Assembly (NCBI GenBank): GCA_964631945.1
Contig: CAZWAY010000024.1
Coordinates: 14,055-78,054, forward strand
Direction: 5' to 3'
DNA: 64,000 nucleotides
Source of the DNA: JABFRZ01 sp964631945
Lineage (GTDB): Bacteria; Planctomycetota; UBA1135; GCA-002686595
The position numbers and the translations under genes are program-made. Below the pieces are notes generated by a model that did no database searches, was not told the origin of the DNA, and saw only the letters and a list, made by a program, of their open reading frames with translations. This document shows positions 11,576 to 20,317 of this stretch, piece after piece (positions within the stretch are counted from its first letter, which is position 1; the number at the start of each line of letters is the position of its first letter).

Positions 11576-13516
11576 GTGACCCCCTACGTGGCGGACCAGA
11601 GCAGCCAGCTGAACTTCGCGCTGTTCGTCACCCAGGCCGGTGCGAACGCGCTGCTCGCCGTCGTGCTCATCGGTCTGCAACGCGTCTACCGCCGCGCGTT
11701 CCTCGCACACTGGGGCGCGGCCTGGCTCGCGCTCACGTGCTCCCTGCTGGGAGCCGCGCTGGCGCCGTGGCTGGTCACGCGCGCGGAGACGGACGGCCTG
11801 CGTCTCTTGGTCGTCGCGCTCACGCTCGCGGCGGGCTACGCCCACGTCGCGGGTCTGCTCTCGGGCGCCTGGCTGCTCGTCACGGCGCGCGCGCCCGGGC
11901 GCGCGCTGGTCCCGTTCCTGGTGTCGGCCTCGCTGCTGCTGGGCTTCGCGCTCGCCTTCGGTTCGGCCGAGCTCGCGGCCTCCACGCGCGCGCTCGCACG
12001 CAATGGCCTGCTGGCGCTCGTGACCGGCCTGGCCTTCGTCGGCGCGGCCGTCATGGTCTCCGCCCTCGCCCGGCGCGAGCCCTCGTTCTCGCGCTGGCTG
12101 GTGGTGGGACTGCTGTTCCTGGCGGGCTCCGGGCGGCTGGTCCAGTTCGCGGAGCAAGTCGCGTTCCCGCAGGGCTTCGCGTTCGAGTCCCTGGCCGGGG
12201 TGATCGTCACGCACTCGCTCGGGCTCTTCCTGCAGCTGTTGCTGCTGGCCGGCCTGCTGCTGTGGTTCTTCGAGGACGAGCGCGGCAACCTGGCGCGCGC
12301 GGCGCGGGCCCTGGCGGAGAGCGAGGAGCAGCGCCGGCGCTCGGAGCACATGGAGGCCGTGGGACGCCTGGCCGGCGGCGTGGCGCACGACTTCAACAAC
12401 CTGCTGACGGCCATCACCGGGCACGCCGAGATCCTGCTCGCGCGGGCCGGACCCGCGCACCCCGATCGCGAGGATCTCCAGCCCATCGCGCGCGCCGCGG
12501 CCCGCGCGGCCGAGCTCGTGCGCGAGCTCCTGACCTTCTCGCGCCGCCAGCCGCTGCGCCCGCGGAACTTCGTGCTGGACGAGCTGCTGGGCGACGTCCG
12601 GCGCACGCTGGAGCGGGTGCTGGGCGAGAACGCGCGGTTCGAGCTCCAGCTGGGCGCGCCCGGGGCCGTGCTGCACGCCGATCCGTCGCAGATCGAGCTG
12701 GCCGTCCTCAACCTGGTCTCCAACGCGCGCGACGCGATCCGCGGGCGCGGCGTCCTGCGTCTCACGACCAGCGTGACACGCCTCGAGGCGGGCGCGGCCA
12801 CGACCCTGCCCACCGGGAGCTACCTGCTGCTGGAGGTGGCCGACGACGGCTGTGGCATCGCGCCCGAGGCCAAGGCCAAGATCTTCGAGCCGTTCTTCAC
12901 CACCAAGCCGGGCAAGGGCACGGGCCTCGGGCTGTCCTCGGTGTACGGCATCGTCACGCGCAGCGGCGGCGAGATCCGGGTCGAGAGCGCGCCCGGGCGG
13001 GGCACCACCTTCCGCATCTGGCTGCCGCTGGTCGCGGCCACGCCCGAGCGCCGCTTCGACCTCGTGCCGGCGGCGCCCGGCGTGGGCGGCCACGAGTCGA
13101 TCCTGCTGGTCGAGGACGAGGACCAGGTGCGCGAGCTCGCGCGACGCCTGCTGACGCGCGCCGGCTATCGCGTGTCCGGCTGCGCGAGCGGCGATCAGGC
13201 GCGCGCGTGCCTGCAGGCCGATCCGACGGGCTTCCAGCTCGTGCTGAGCGACGTGGTCATGCCGGGGCTGCCGCTGGAGGAGCTGCTCGCGACCGTGCGC
13301 GACGAGCACCGGGGCCTGCGCGTGCTCCTGATGTCGGGCTATTCCGGGTCGTCCGTCGGTCGCCAGGGCGTGGACCTGGCGGTCGCGAACTACCTGCAGA
13401 AGCCCTTCACCTCGCGCGAGCTCCTGGACGCGGTGCGTGCGGCCCTCGACGGTCCGCTGGCCGAGTCTCGCCCGGGGGTGGCCGATTCCCTGGGCGGGAG
13501 CGCGGGGTCGGCCTAA
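11576..13516 (+). CDS. hybrid sensor histidine kinase with receiver domain
   Basis: About 240 N-terminal residues form seven to eight hydrophobic segments, the presumed membrane sensor. The kinase core follows: H-box GGVAHDFNNLLTAITGH (His near residue 272), N-box NLVSNARDAI, G1 VADDGCGI, F-box EPFFTTK and G2 GKGTGLGLSSV. A C-terminal receiver domain has LLVEDEDQVREL, phosphoacceptor Asp in LVLSDVVMPG and the conserved Lys in LQKPF. The FNN after the His is typical of the HisKA family used with C-terminal receivers. The GTG at 11576 with GGAG upstream is chosen; an ATG at 11468 would add 36 polar residues. The gene is convergent with the next one, and their stops overlap by 4 bp. No partner DNA-binding regulator is adjacent. 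Confidence 0.9.
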   Translation: MTPYVADQSSQLNFALFVTQAGANALLAVVLIGLQRVYRRAFLAHWGAAWLALTCSLLGAALAPWLVTRAETDGLRLLVVALTLAAGYAHVAGLLSGAWLLVTARAPGRALVPFLVSASLLLGFALAFGSAELAASTRALARNGLLALVTGLAFVGAAVMVSALARREPSFSRWLVVGLLFLAGSGRLVQFAEQVAFPQGFAFESLAGVIVTHSLGLFLQLLLLAGLLLWFFEDERGNLARAARALAESEEQRRRSEHMEAVGRLAGGVAHDFNNLLTAITGHAEILLARAGPAHPDREDLQPIARAAARAAELVRELLTFSRRQPLRPRNFVLDELLGDVRRTLERVLGENARFELQLGAPGAVLHADPSQIELAVLNLVSNARDAIRGRGVLRLTTSVTRLEAGAATTLPTGSYLLLEVADDGCGIAPEAKAKIFEPFFTTKPGKGTGLGLSSVYGIVTRSGGEIRVESAPGRGTTFRIWLPLVAATPERRFDLVPAAPGVGGHESILLVEDEDQVRELARRLLTRAGYRVSGCASGDQARACLQADPTGFQLVLSDVVMPGLPLEELLATVRDEHRGLRVLLMSGYSGSSVGRQGVDLAVANYLQKPFTSRELLDAVRAALDGPLAESRPGVADSLGGSAGSA

Positions 13517-14244
13517 CCAGGGGCGCGCCGGCTCGGCGCGTCGCCGAGCGCGGCGACCAGCGCGTTCCCGATGTGCTTCTGCAGCGCACGCCAGCTCGCG
13601 CGTTCGCCGCGCGCATAGCGCTGATTGACCTCGAACTCGAGGCCGAGGTAGCGCCCGCGCGGGAACTCGGAGCGCAGCGTGGTGGTCAGGCCGTCCGAGA
13701 CGCCCGAGTAGGGCTCGTTCATGTCGATGCGCAGCTCGGGCAGCTCGCTCTGCAGCGCGGCCCGCAGCGTGCGCGCGAAGCGTTCCTCCGCCGGCCGGCG
13801 CGGATCGAACAGGAGGCCGACGTCGGTGCGGCGCGCCTCGCCGCGCAGCCGGGGCGTGAAGCTGTGCACGCTGAAGTGCAGCACCGTGCGGCGATCCGCG
13901 AGGCGTTGCTCCAGGCAGTTCCGCACCGCGTGGCGGTAGGGCTCCCAGTAGCGCGCCAGCAGGGCCAGGCGCTCCTTCTCCTCCAGCCGCAGCGCGTATT
14001 CCGAGAACAGGGTCGGCGACTGCAACGAGCGGTTCAGGTCGACCAGCAGGCGCGTGACGACGCCGCGGAAGAGCGGTGCCTCCAGACGCACCGCCAGGGT
14101 GCGCGCCAGCTCCAGTGCGCCCGGATCCCAGCCGCGGTGCGAGTCGAGCAGACTCGCGCGCTGGCGGAAGAGCGCGCGATAGCGGCGTGGAACGCTCCTG
14201 GAGGCATGCTCGCAGGCGAAGACGATCCCGTCGATGCGCGCCAT
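13513..14244 (-). CDS. N-formylglutamate amidohydrolase-family protein
   Basis: The 243-residue product matches the N-formylglutamate amidohydrolase family: ACEHAS near the start, HRGWDPGA, RLLVDLNRS, LHFSVHSFTPRL and DVGLLFDP, with a late EFEVNQR segment. These are the family's zinc-binding and substrate-carboxylate residues. Classical members hydrolyse N-formyl-Glu in histidine breakdown, but no hut gene is nearby. It is the last gene of a minus-strand run with a GCS2-like ligase, a RimK-like ATP-grasp ligase and a C39-like peptidase. I therefore infer that it cleaves or trims a glutamyl-type amide made by those ligases. The gap to the upstream ligase is 7 nt. Confidence 0.82.
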   Translation of the reverse strand: MARIDGIVFACEHASRSVPRRYRALFRQRASLLDSHRGWDPGALELARTLAVRLEAPLFRGVVTRLLVDLNRSLQSPTLFSEYALRLEEKERLALLARYWEPYRHAVRNCLEQRLADRRTVLHFSVHSFTPRLRGEARRTDVGLLFDPRRPAEERFARTLRAALQSELPELRIDMNEPYSGVSDGLTTTLRSEFPRGRYLGLEFEVNQRYARGERASWRALQKHIGNALVAALGDAPSRRAPG

Positions 14245-14251
14245 GTGCGGG

Positions 14252-15493
14252 TCAGGACTCCAGGAAGAGACGCCCCTCCGTCAGGCAGGCGCACAGCTCC
14301 GAGTACACCGCGCGCAGCCGGGCGGGGGAGGGAGCCGCGCCCAGCGCGCGCAGGAGGCGTTGGGAGAGCGTGCCTTGACGGAGGATGGTTTGCAAAGGCT
14401 CGATCAGCTCGGCCTCGGTGTGCGCGTGGGCTGCGACCGCGGATTCGAGCAGCGCCTGCCACAGTTCGCCCAGGGTCGGCAGTCCGCCGCGCCGCCAGCC
14501 CAGGGCGCGCGCATAGGCCGGGTCGCCGACGCGCGCGGCCGGTCCCAGGCGGATGGCCTCGCGCAGGAGGGCCGCCAGCGGCTCGCTCGCGAAGGTGCGC
14601 TGCTCGGCGCTGGAGCCGAAGCGCTCCGCGCACAGCGCCGCCACCACGCAGGCCAGGGCCCAGGCCACGGCCACGTCGGCGCGCGGGCACTCCTGCACGT
14701 CGGTCAGGCGCAGTTCGATGGCGTCGCGGTCGAAGCGCGCGATCGCGCCGCGCGCGTTGAGCCACTCGCCCTCCAGGGTGCCGCTCGGGTCGAGCTCGCC
14801 CACCGCCGCCTGCAGCGGATCCAGGATCGTGCGGCGGTAGGCGGCCTGCGTGAAGACCGGCTCGGGCACGACCGCGCCGGTCATGGCCGGGACGCGCTGC
14901 GAGTTCGTGCGGTAGACCTCCAGGCGCTGGTCGAGCAAGCCGCTCACGCGCCCCTCCATCACCGGCGAGCTCGCCGCCAGGGCCGGCACCAGCGGCAGCA
15001 CCAGGCGCACGGCCGCGTGCAGGCGACCGAACTCCTCGTCGTCGCCGAAGGCCAGGTTCAGGTGCACGCTCTGCAGGTTGGCCCAGCCGTGCGTACGGCA
15101 GCCGAACACGCGGTCGTAGGCGCGGTAGACCTCGGAGTACTCGAAGGGCCACAGCTCGGTCTCGGTGCGCGGATCCATCCACGGGTGCATGCCGCCCGGC
15201 ATCAGGCGCGCGCCGAGGGGCGCGAGCAGGGCCTCGATCGCGGCGACGTTGTCCTGGAAGGCCCGCGCCACGCCGGCCAGGGTGCGCTCGGGCGCGCTGG
15301 TCTTGAGCTCGAGCACGTGGCGCACGAGTTCGTTCGACCACGAGATGCGGCCGTTGTCGTGGTCGCCGCTCTGGGTGCCGCTGGCCGTGAACAGCACCCT
15401 GTCCGCGAACGGGCGCACGTCGAGCGTGGCCCGATCCACGATCATCAGCTCGAGCTCCAGTCCGAGGCCCTCGCCCAGGCGCAGCGCGCTCAT
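14252..15493 (-). CDS. GCS2-like carboxylate-amine ligase
   Basis: The 413-residue protein belongs to the glutamate-cysteine ligase 2 group of the glutamine-synthetase fold. Visible elements are LGLELELMIVD (metal-binding Glu residues near the start), GGMHPWMDPRTETELWP, NLQSVHLNLAFGDDEEF and IELRLTDVQECPRAD. Members activate a carboxylate with ATP and join it to an amine, often glutamate to cysteine or to another amino acid; which substrates are used here is unknown. The ATG at 15493 overlaps the stop of the RimK-like gene as ATGA, so the two ligases are translationally coupled and probably act in one pathway. An upstream in-frame start at 15532 would overlap that gene further and is not favoured. 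Confidence 0.85.
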   Translation of the reverse strand: MSALRLGEGLGLELELMIVDRATLDVRPFADRVLFTASGTQSGDHDNGRISWSNELVRHVLELKTSAPERTLAGVARAFQDNVAAIEALLAPLGARLMPGGMHPWMDPRTETELWPFEYSEVYRAYDRVFGCRTHGWANLQSVHLNLAFGDDEEFGRLHAAVRLVLPLVPALAASSPVMEGRVSGLLDQRLEVYRTNSQRVPAMTGAVVPEPVFTQAAYRRTILDPLQAAVGELDPSGTLEGEWLNARGAIARFDRDAIELRLTDVQECPRADVAVAWALACVVAALCAERFGSSAEQRTFASEPLAALLREAIRLGPAARVGDPAYARALGWRRGGLPTLGELWQALLESAVAAHAHTEAELIEPLQTILRQGTLSQRLLRALGAAPSPARLRAVYSELCACLTEGRLFLES

Positions 15494-16956
15494 CGACCGC
15501 GACTGCCCTTGTGCTGCAACACACGCTCCCACAGGCTGCGCATGATGCGGAGGTACAGCTCCTCCCCCAGCACCGAGTCCTCGAAGCCGCGGTCGATGTT
15601 GGGGTTGTCGTTGACCTCCATCACGTAGTTCCGGCGGCCGATGCGCTTGATGTCGACGCCGTACAGGCCGTCACCCACGCAGCGCGCCGCGCGCAGGGCG
15701 GTGCGCACCACGCCCGGCGGAACCAGGTCGAGCGGAACCGGCTCGATCTTGCCGTACTCGGCGTTCTGGCCGTGGTGGCGCACGATCTGCCAGTGCTTGT
15801 CCACCATGTGGTAGCGACAGGCGTAGAGCGGCTCGTCGCCCAGCGTGCCCACGCGCCAGTCGAAGGCCGTGGGCATGAACTCCTGGGCCACGAACAGGTC
15901 GGAGGCCTCCAGGATGCCGCTGGCCTTCTCGGCCATCTCTTCCTCGCTGGCGCACTTGTGCACGCCCTGCGAGAAGGCGCTGTCGGGGTACTTGAGCACG
16001 CACGGCAGGCCGACGGCCTTGACGATCTCGGACAGGTTGTGGCGGTTGCCGACCACGGTACGCGGGGTCGGCAGCTCGGCCTGCAGCAGGGCCTCGGCCA
16101 GGAACACCTTGTTGCCGCAGCGGATGATCGACTGCGGGTCGTCGATCACGGTCAGGCCCTCGGCCTGGGCGCGCTGCGCGAAGCGGAAGGTGTAGTGGTT
16201 GACGTAGGTCGTGGTGCGGATGAAGAGCGCGTCGAACTCCGCCACGCGGCTGAAGTCGTCGCGGCCGATGCGCTCGACGCCGAAGCCGACCTTCTCGCCC
16301 GCGCGCTCGAAGCGCCGCAGCGCGCCGGGGTTCGAGGGCGGGAAGGCCTCCTGGGGGTCCGCCAGGATGGCCAGGTGGAAGCGCGGCGGTCGCCGCCGCC
16401 GCACCTGGTAGCGCGGGCGCGCGAAGTAGCGCTCGGCCGCCTCGCGCACGAAGGCGAGGTGCGCCTCCGGGATCAGACGCGCGGGGATCGGCTCGATGCG
16501 CTGCAGGCGCCAGCGGTTCTGCAGGCGGCTGAAGTGCGCGCGCAGGAGCGGCGCGGGGAACAGATTGAAGAGCCGTTGCACCAGCGGCGCGTAGCGCTTG
16601 GCCAGGTTCTCGCCGAAGTAGATCGAGATCACGAACTCCGACGACTGGATCTTGCGCAGCGTGCGCTGGATCGATTCCTCCAGCTCCTCGTCCACGGCGC
16701 GCACCATCGTGCGCGAGCGCATCTCGAGCAGGGTCGTGAGGTTCGGGATGGCGGTGTGCCCGCGCGCCATCGCCAGCAGCGACACGTAGTAGCCCTCGCT
16801 CTGGTAGCGGTAGCGCCGGCACAGGTTGAAGACGCGCACGCCCTCGAGCTCGGACCAGCGCGGCTCGGACAGGTAGTCCTTGGCCAGGACCACCTCCACG
16901 CCCGGCACCTGCAGGGCCCAGTCGCCGATCTCGCTGACGGCCACGACCGTGGTCAT
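15490..16956 (-). CDS. RimK-like ATP-grasp amidoligase with N-terminal RLAN-type domain
   Basis: The 488-residue protein has an N-terminal domain of about 190 residues (MTTVVAVSEIGDWALQVPG...VRVFNLCRRYRYQSEGYYVS) of the type found ahead of RimK-like ligases. An ATP-grasp domain follows: PRTVVGNRHNLSEIV, ATP-binding LPCVLKYPDSAFSQGVHK, the LFVAQEFMP hinge and DWRVGTLGDEPLYACRYH. The magnesium-binding end is YGVDIKRIGRRNYVMEVNDN. RimK relatives ligate glutamate or other amino acids to peptides or small molecules. It overlaps its neighbours by 4 bp on both sides (C39-like peptidase upstream, GCS2-like ligase downstream), a tight unit. Intact nucleotide and metal residues argue for an active enzyme; the acceptor is unknown. 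Confidence 0.87.
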   Translation of the reverse strand: MTTVVAVSEIGDWALQVPGVEVVLAKDYLSEPRWSELEGVRVFNLCRRYRYQSEGYYVSLLAMARGHTAIPNLTTLLEMRSRTMVRAVDEELEESIQRTLRKIQSSEFVISIYFGENLAKRYAPLVQRLFNLFPAPLLRAHFSRLQNRWRLQRIEPIPARLIPEAHLAFVREAAERYFARPRYQVRRRRPPRFHLAILADPQEAFPPSNPGALRRFERAGEKVGFGVERIGRDDFSRVAEFDALFIRTTTYVNHYTFRFAQRAQAEGLTVIDDPQSIIRCGNKVFLAEALLQAELPTPRTVVGNRHNLSEIVKAVGLPCVLKYPDSAFSQGVHKCASEEEMAEKASGILEASDLFVAQEFMPTAFDWRVGTLGDEPLYACRYHMVDKHWQIVRHHGQNAEYGKIEPVPLDLVPPGVVRTALRAARCVGDGLYGVDIKRIGRRNYVMEVNDNPNIDRGFEDSVLGEELYLRIMRSLWERVLQHKGSRGR

Positions 16957-17672
16957 GCGCTCTCCTGCGAGCGGCGCGGCTCGATCACCAGGCACGAGGC
17001 GTCGTAGGTCAGGACGCCCAGGAAGATCGCGCCGACCACGCGTGCGATCGGGACCGAGTACTTGGCCGAGTCCACGTTGCCGGGATGCTCGAGCGGATCG
17101 GCCACCAGCACCGAGCGCTGCGCGCGGCTGTAGCCGCACAGGACCACGAAGTGGCCCACCGGGTCGCCGCGCAGGTCGTCGTCCACGTTGCTGTCGGGGA
17201 GCTCGCGCATCGAGCGGTGCAGGTAGGTGGCCGAGAGGCCGGTCAGGATCGGCAGCTGGCGCCGCAGCGGCGCGCGCAGGGTCGAGCTGGTCAGGTCGCC
17301 GAAGCGGATGCGCCCGCCCAGCGCCAGGAAGTCGAGGTAGCCGCGGCTCGCCAGGCGGATCTTCGGGTGCTTGCGGGCCGCGACCTGGGCCTCGAGCTTG
17401 TCCTCGACCGAGGCTTGCTCGGTGAACCAGGTGGGGTCGAACACGCGCAGGTTGAAGGTGTGCAGCGTGGCGCGGTAGCCGCGTCGCAGGGCGTGCACGC
17501 CCAGCATGCACTCGAGCGTGCCGCCGCCCTCCTCCAGCATCGGGATCTCGTCCACCAGGCGCGCCAGCGGCAGATGGTCGCCGAAGTAGCGGTAGACGGC
17601 GTGCAGGCAGGTCGGACCACAGGTCTGGTCGTCCGGCTGGCGCTGGATGTCGAAGTTCTTCAGGTCGCGCAT
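16953..17672 (-). CDS. C39-like papain-fold peptidase
   Basis: The 239-residue protein opens with a C39-type active-site segment, QTCGPTCLHAVYRYFG (catalytic Cys18). A later GHFVVLCGYSR carries the His (near residue 172), followed by VADPLEHPG with the Asp/Asn position. There is no ABC transporter domain and no clear signal peptide, so it is a free-standing cytoplasmic peptidase-like protein. Coupled to two amidoligases, it may process the acceptor peptide or remove the added residues. The ATG at 17672 is chosen because it places the Cys close to the N-terminus, as in the family; the 17705 alternative would overlap the upstream gene. Confidence 0.82.
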   Translation of the reverse strand: MRDLKNFDIQRQPDDQTCGPTCLHAVYRYFGDHLPLARLVDEIPMLEEGGGTLECMLGVHALRRGYRATLHTFNLRVFDPTWFTEQASVEDKLEAQVAARKHPKIRLASRGYLDFLALGGRIRFGDLTSSTLRAPLRRQLPILTGLSATYLHRSMRELPDSNVDDDLRGDPVGHFVVLCGYSRAQRSVLVADPLEHPGNVDSAKYSVPIARVVGAIFLGVLTYDASCLVIEPRRSQESA

Positions 17673-17694
17673 CGGGCGCGTGTCGGGCCGGCGA

Positions 17695-18780
17695 TCAGCG
17701 TCCACGCGAGGGCAGGAAGTAGATCAGGATGTCGGCCACGAACAAGAGGATGATGATCCACTCCAGGAGCTCGGCCCGCCGGCGGGCGGCGCGGTCCGAG
17801 ATCTTGGAGTAGATGCTCTCCAGCGTGGCCAGCTTGCGCTCGATGGCGGTGTCCCAGGCCCCGAAGTGGAAGCGCTCGGAGCACAGCCCGTAGAGCCGCG
17901 CCAGGTAGTCGTCGCCCAGCAGCTTGAGGGCGTTGTCGAAGTTCTCGTGCAGGATCGCGCTGTCGGCCTGGAAGCGCGCCAGGCGCTCGACGTCGTGCGT
18001 GCGCGGCGACAGGCCGAAGAGCGGCTCGTGGGCGCGCGCCAGGAGGCCGTAGGCCTCCTCGAGCCGCTGTTCCAGGCGCCCGTCGAGGAAGCGCAGCTCG
18101 ACCAGCTCGACCGTGGTCAGCTCCAGCACGCGGCGCTCGTCCTCCAGGTCCGTGCCCACCAGCAGGGCTCCGAACCAGTCGACCAGCACGAGTTCGTCGG
18201 GCGCGTAGGCGATGCGACCGTCGAGGGCGTTCTCGATCTCGTGCAGCGACAGCGAGCCGCGCTCGGCGCGCAGGATGCGCGCCAGGAGCTGGCGCTGGTC
18301 CCGCTCGAGCTCGGCCACCGGGACTTCCAGCGGCTGCAGGCTGTAGAGCACGTAGTCCTCGACCGCCTGGGCCAGCTGCGGCTCGCGCACCGCATCGCCC
18401 AGCGCCACGAGCATGGCCTGGGCCTCGGCGCGCGCCGCGCTCAAGAGGCCGGCGTTGTCGTACAGCAGCACGCTGACCTCGACCAGCTGCTCGAGCGGCA
18501 GGTCCAGCGGCAGGCGGTACCCGAGGCTGATCGCGCCGTAGGGATAGAGCGCGACCTCGAGCTCGCGCGCGCAGGCGATGTCGCCCAGCACGAGCGGCTC
18601 GATCGGGCGCGTGAAGCGCAGGGGCCGGCGCACCTCGGCCGCTTCCTCGGCCGAGCCGCGCTTGTGGCGGAAGGCTTCGGCGCCGCGCGCGACGCCCAGG
18701 CGTTCGGCCGCGAGCGCCAGGTCGACCTCGTAGCCGAGGTCGAAGGCCGTCAGGACGTAGCCGGTGCCGCGCGCGCGCAT
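17695..18780 (-). CDS. RMD1/DUF155-family membrane protein
   Basis: The 361-residue product has a long mixed alpha/beta region and one C-terminal transmembrane helix, EWIIILLFVADILIYFL, right before the end. The arrangement (YPYGAISLGY motif, then a coiled, charged segment and a single tail anchor preceded by RRRAELLEW) resembles the RMD1/YDR282C/DUF155 family, whose biochemical role is not established. It is 22 nt upstream of the C39-like peptidase gene and 11 nt downstream of the DinB-like gene, so it shares the operon of the amidoligase cluster. It could anchor or serve that pathway at the membrane, but this is only inferred from context. Confidence 0.72.
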   Translation of the reverse strand: MRARGTGYVLTAFDLGYEVDLALAAERLGVARGAEAFRHKRGSAEEAAEVRRPLRFTRPIEPLVLGDIACARELEVALYPYGAISLGYRLPLDLPLEQLVEVSVLLYDNAGLLSAARAEAQAMLVALGDAVREPQLAQAVEDYVLYSLQPLEVPVAELERDQRQLLARILRAERGSLSLHEIENALDGRIAYAPDELVLVDWFGALLVGTDLEDERRVLELTTVELVELRFLDGRLEQRLEEAYGLLARAHEPLFGLSPRTHDVERLARFQADSAILHENFDNALKLLGDDYLARLYGLCSERFHFGAWDTAIERKLATLESIYSKISDRAARRRAELLEWIIILLFVADILIYFLPSRGR

Positions 18781-18791
18781 GCGGAGGCCGG

Positions 18792-19340
18792 CTAGAGGTA
18801 GCGCTCGAGCAGCACGCGGCGGTGGTGCGCTTCGTGTCCGGCCAGGATGAAGGGGAAGGCGCACACCACGAAGGGGTTGTCCGAGGCCGTGCCGGTGCGC
18901 TCCCAGGCCGCCGCGTCGAGGCTGCGGAAGAAGCGCAGGTTCGCCGCGCGCAGGTGCTCGAGCTCGGCCAGCAGGTCCGCCAGCGGGCGCCGGTCCGAGC
19001 CCGACGCGGCCACGAAGTCGTCCTGCTCGAAGCCGGCCAGCGGCGTGGCGTCGCCGCGCGCCATGCGCAGCGCGCGGTAGGCGAACACGCGCTCGGCATC
19101 GATGACGTGTCCGACGATCTCCTTCACGCTCCACTTGCCGGGGGCGTAGCGCTGGCCGCCGCGCGCCTCGCCGAAGCGCTGGAGGAGTTCGCGCGTCTCG
19201 TCCAGGCCGCGCTCGAGCTGCGCCAGCACGTCGCCGGGCGGCACGCGCTGGATGTAGCCGTGGTAGTAGGCGCCGACCTCGTCCGGCCGCGGCCGGCGCA
19301 CGGGCGCATCCGCGGCTGCGGCGCGGTGGGTGGGGGACAT
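18792..19340 (-). CDS. DinB-superfamily (DfsB/YfiT-like) four-helix protein
   Basis: The 182-residue protein carries the DinB-family metal-binding pattern: KWSVKEIVGHVIDAERVFAY (first His) and AGHEAHHRRVLLERYL at the C-terminus (paired His). Known members use such folds in thiol-dependent transfer (mycothiol and bacillithiol S-transferases, isomerases) or damage responses. A bacilliredoxin-like YtxJ is encoded 5 kb away, which makes a thiol-transferase role possible but unproven. The ATG at 19340 starts the recognisable protein; an upstream ATG at 19379 adds a Pro-rich lead. It precedes the DUF155 gene by 11 nt. Confidence 0.78.
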   Translation of the reverse strand: MSPTHRAAAADAPVRRPRPDEVGAYYHGYIQRVPPGDVLAQLERGLDETRELLQRFGEARGGQRYAPGKWSVKEIVGHVIDAERVFAYRALRMARGDATPLAGFEQDDFVAASGSDRRPLADLLAELEHLRAANLRFFRSLDAAAWERTGTASDNPFVVCAFPFILAGHEAHHRRVLLERYL

Positions 19341-19427
19341 GCGGTTGGCGATTGTCGGGCGTGGAGCAGGGCCCCACAAGTCCGCCGCGCCGTCGCGGTA
19401 TGCGCGGCTCCTCGGCTCGAGGCCGGT

Positions 19428-20312
19428 TCAGGGGCGGTTCAGGGCCGCGAACCAGGCCAGGGCCAGCCCACCCGCGGCCGCGCAGCCGGCGGCGAGCTGC
19501 AGGCGCCGGTCCTCGATCGCCGCGCGCGGCAGGGAACCCAGTCCGAGCCCCAGGGCGAGTCCGGCGAACAGGCCGAAGACGTGCGCCAGCACGTCCACGT
19601 TGCGCGTGGACTGCGCCTCGCCCACCCCGAGGTAGAGCAAGAGCAAGAGCGCCGCTCCGACCGGCGCGAGGCGCCGCGCGCGTGCCTCGCTCAAGAGGTG
19701 TCGGGCGCGCGCCTCCGAGCCGCCCAGCAGTCCGACCGCGCCGAAGACCGCGGTCGAGGCCCCGACCGAATGGTGCTCGCCCGCGTGCACCCAGGCGTTG
19801 GCGAGGTTGCCGAGCATCCCCGCCAGGAGCAGCGCCAGCGCGCCCAGACCGCCGCCGTAGGAGTGGAACAGGAGATAGGTGAAGAGCGCGCCGAAGATCA
19901 GGTTCGAGAGCAGGTGCGGCAGGTCGCTGTGCAGGGTGAGCGCGGTCACCGCGCGCCACAGCTCGCCCGCGCGGATCGCGCTGGCCTGCGCGTTGCCTTG
20001 CCCCAGCCAGTCGAGGCCGAAGGCCTGGCCCCACTGGGCCAGCGCGAGCACGACCAGCACGAGCGCGCCGAACGCCGTGCCCAGGCGTGCGCCGGGCGCG
20101 GCCGGCGGCAGCGCGCGCGGCCGGCGAAAGCCGTGGTTCTCCTCCTCGTAGCGGCGCAGCTGCTCGCTCGCCGCCGCGGCCCAGTGGGCCTCGACCAGCA
20201 ACCGGATCACGCCCGGCTCCACCAGCTCGAGGTGCGGGATCGACTGGCTGGTGAGCACGAGCGCGCGTTCGCGGCTCGCGCGCGCCTGACGCGTGCGGTA
20301 GACCTCGACCAG
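19428..20312 (-). CDS. rhomboid-family intramembrane serine protease
   Basis: The protein has a soluble N-terminal domain of about 60 residues ending in QLRRYEEENHG, then six to seven membrane helices. The catalytic Ser is in HSVGASTAVFG (residue 186 from this start) and the His in DVLAHVFGLFAG (residue 244); HLLSN supplies the conserved His and Asn of the oxyanion region. The motif reads GAST rather than the usual GASG. The start is uncertain. The conserved N-terminal domain (VEVYRTRQARASRERALVL) has no ATG, GTG or TTG in front of it, so I place the start at a CTG at 20312, 5 nt after the sodC stop. A GTG at 20258 inside that domain is what a standard gene caller would pick. Confidence 0.85.
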   Translation of the reverse strand: MVEVYRTRQARASRERALVLTSQSIPHLELVEPGVIRLLVEAHWAAAASEQLRRYEEENHGFRRPRALPPAAPGARLGTAFGALVLVVLALAQWGQAFGLDWLGQGNAQASAIRAGELWRAVTALTLHSDLPHLLSNLIFGALFTYLLFHSYGGGLGALALLLAGMLGNLANAWVHAGEHHSVGASTAVFGAVGLLGGSEARARHLLSEARARRLAPVGAALLLLLYLGVGEAQSTRNVDVLAHVFGLFAGLALGLGLGSLPRAAIEDRRLQLAAGCAAAGGLALAWFAALNRP

Positions 20313-20317
20313 CTCGG

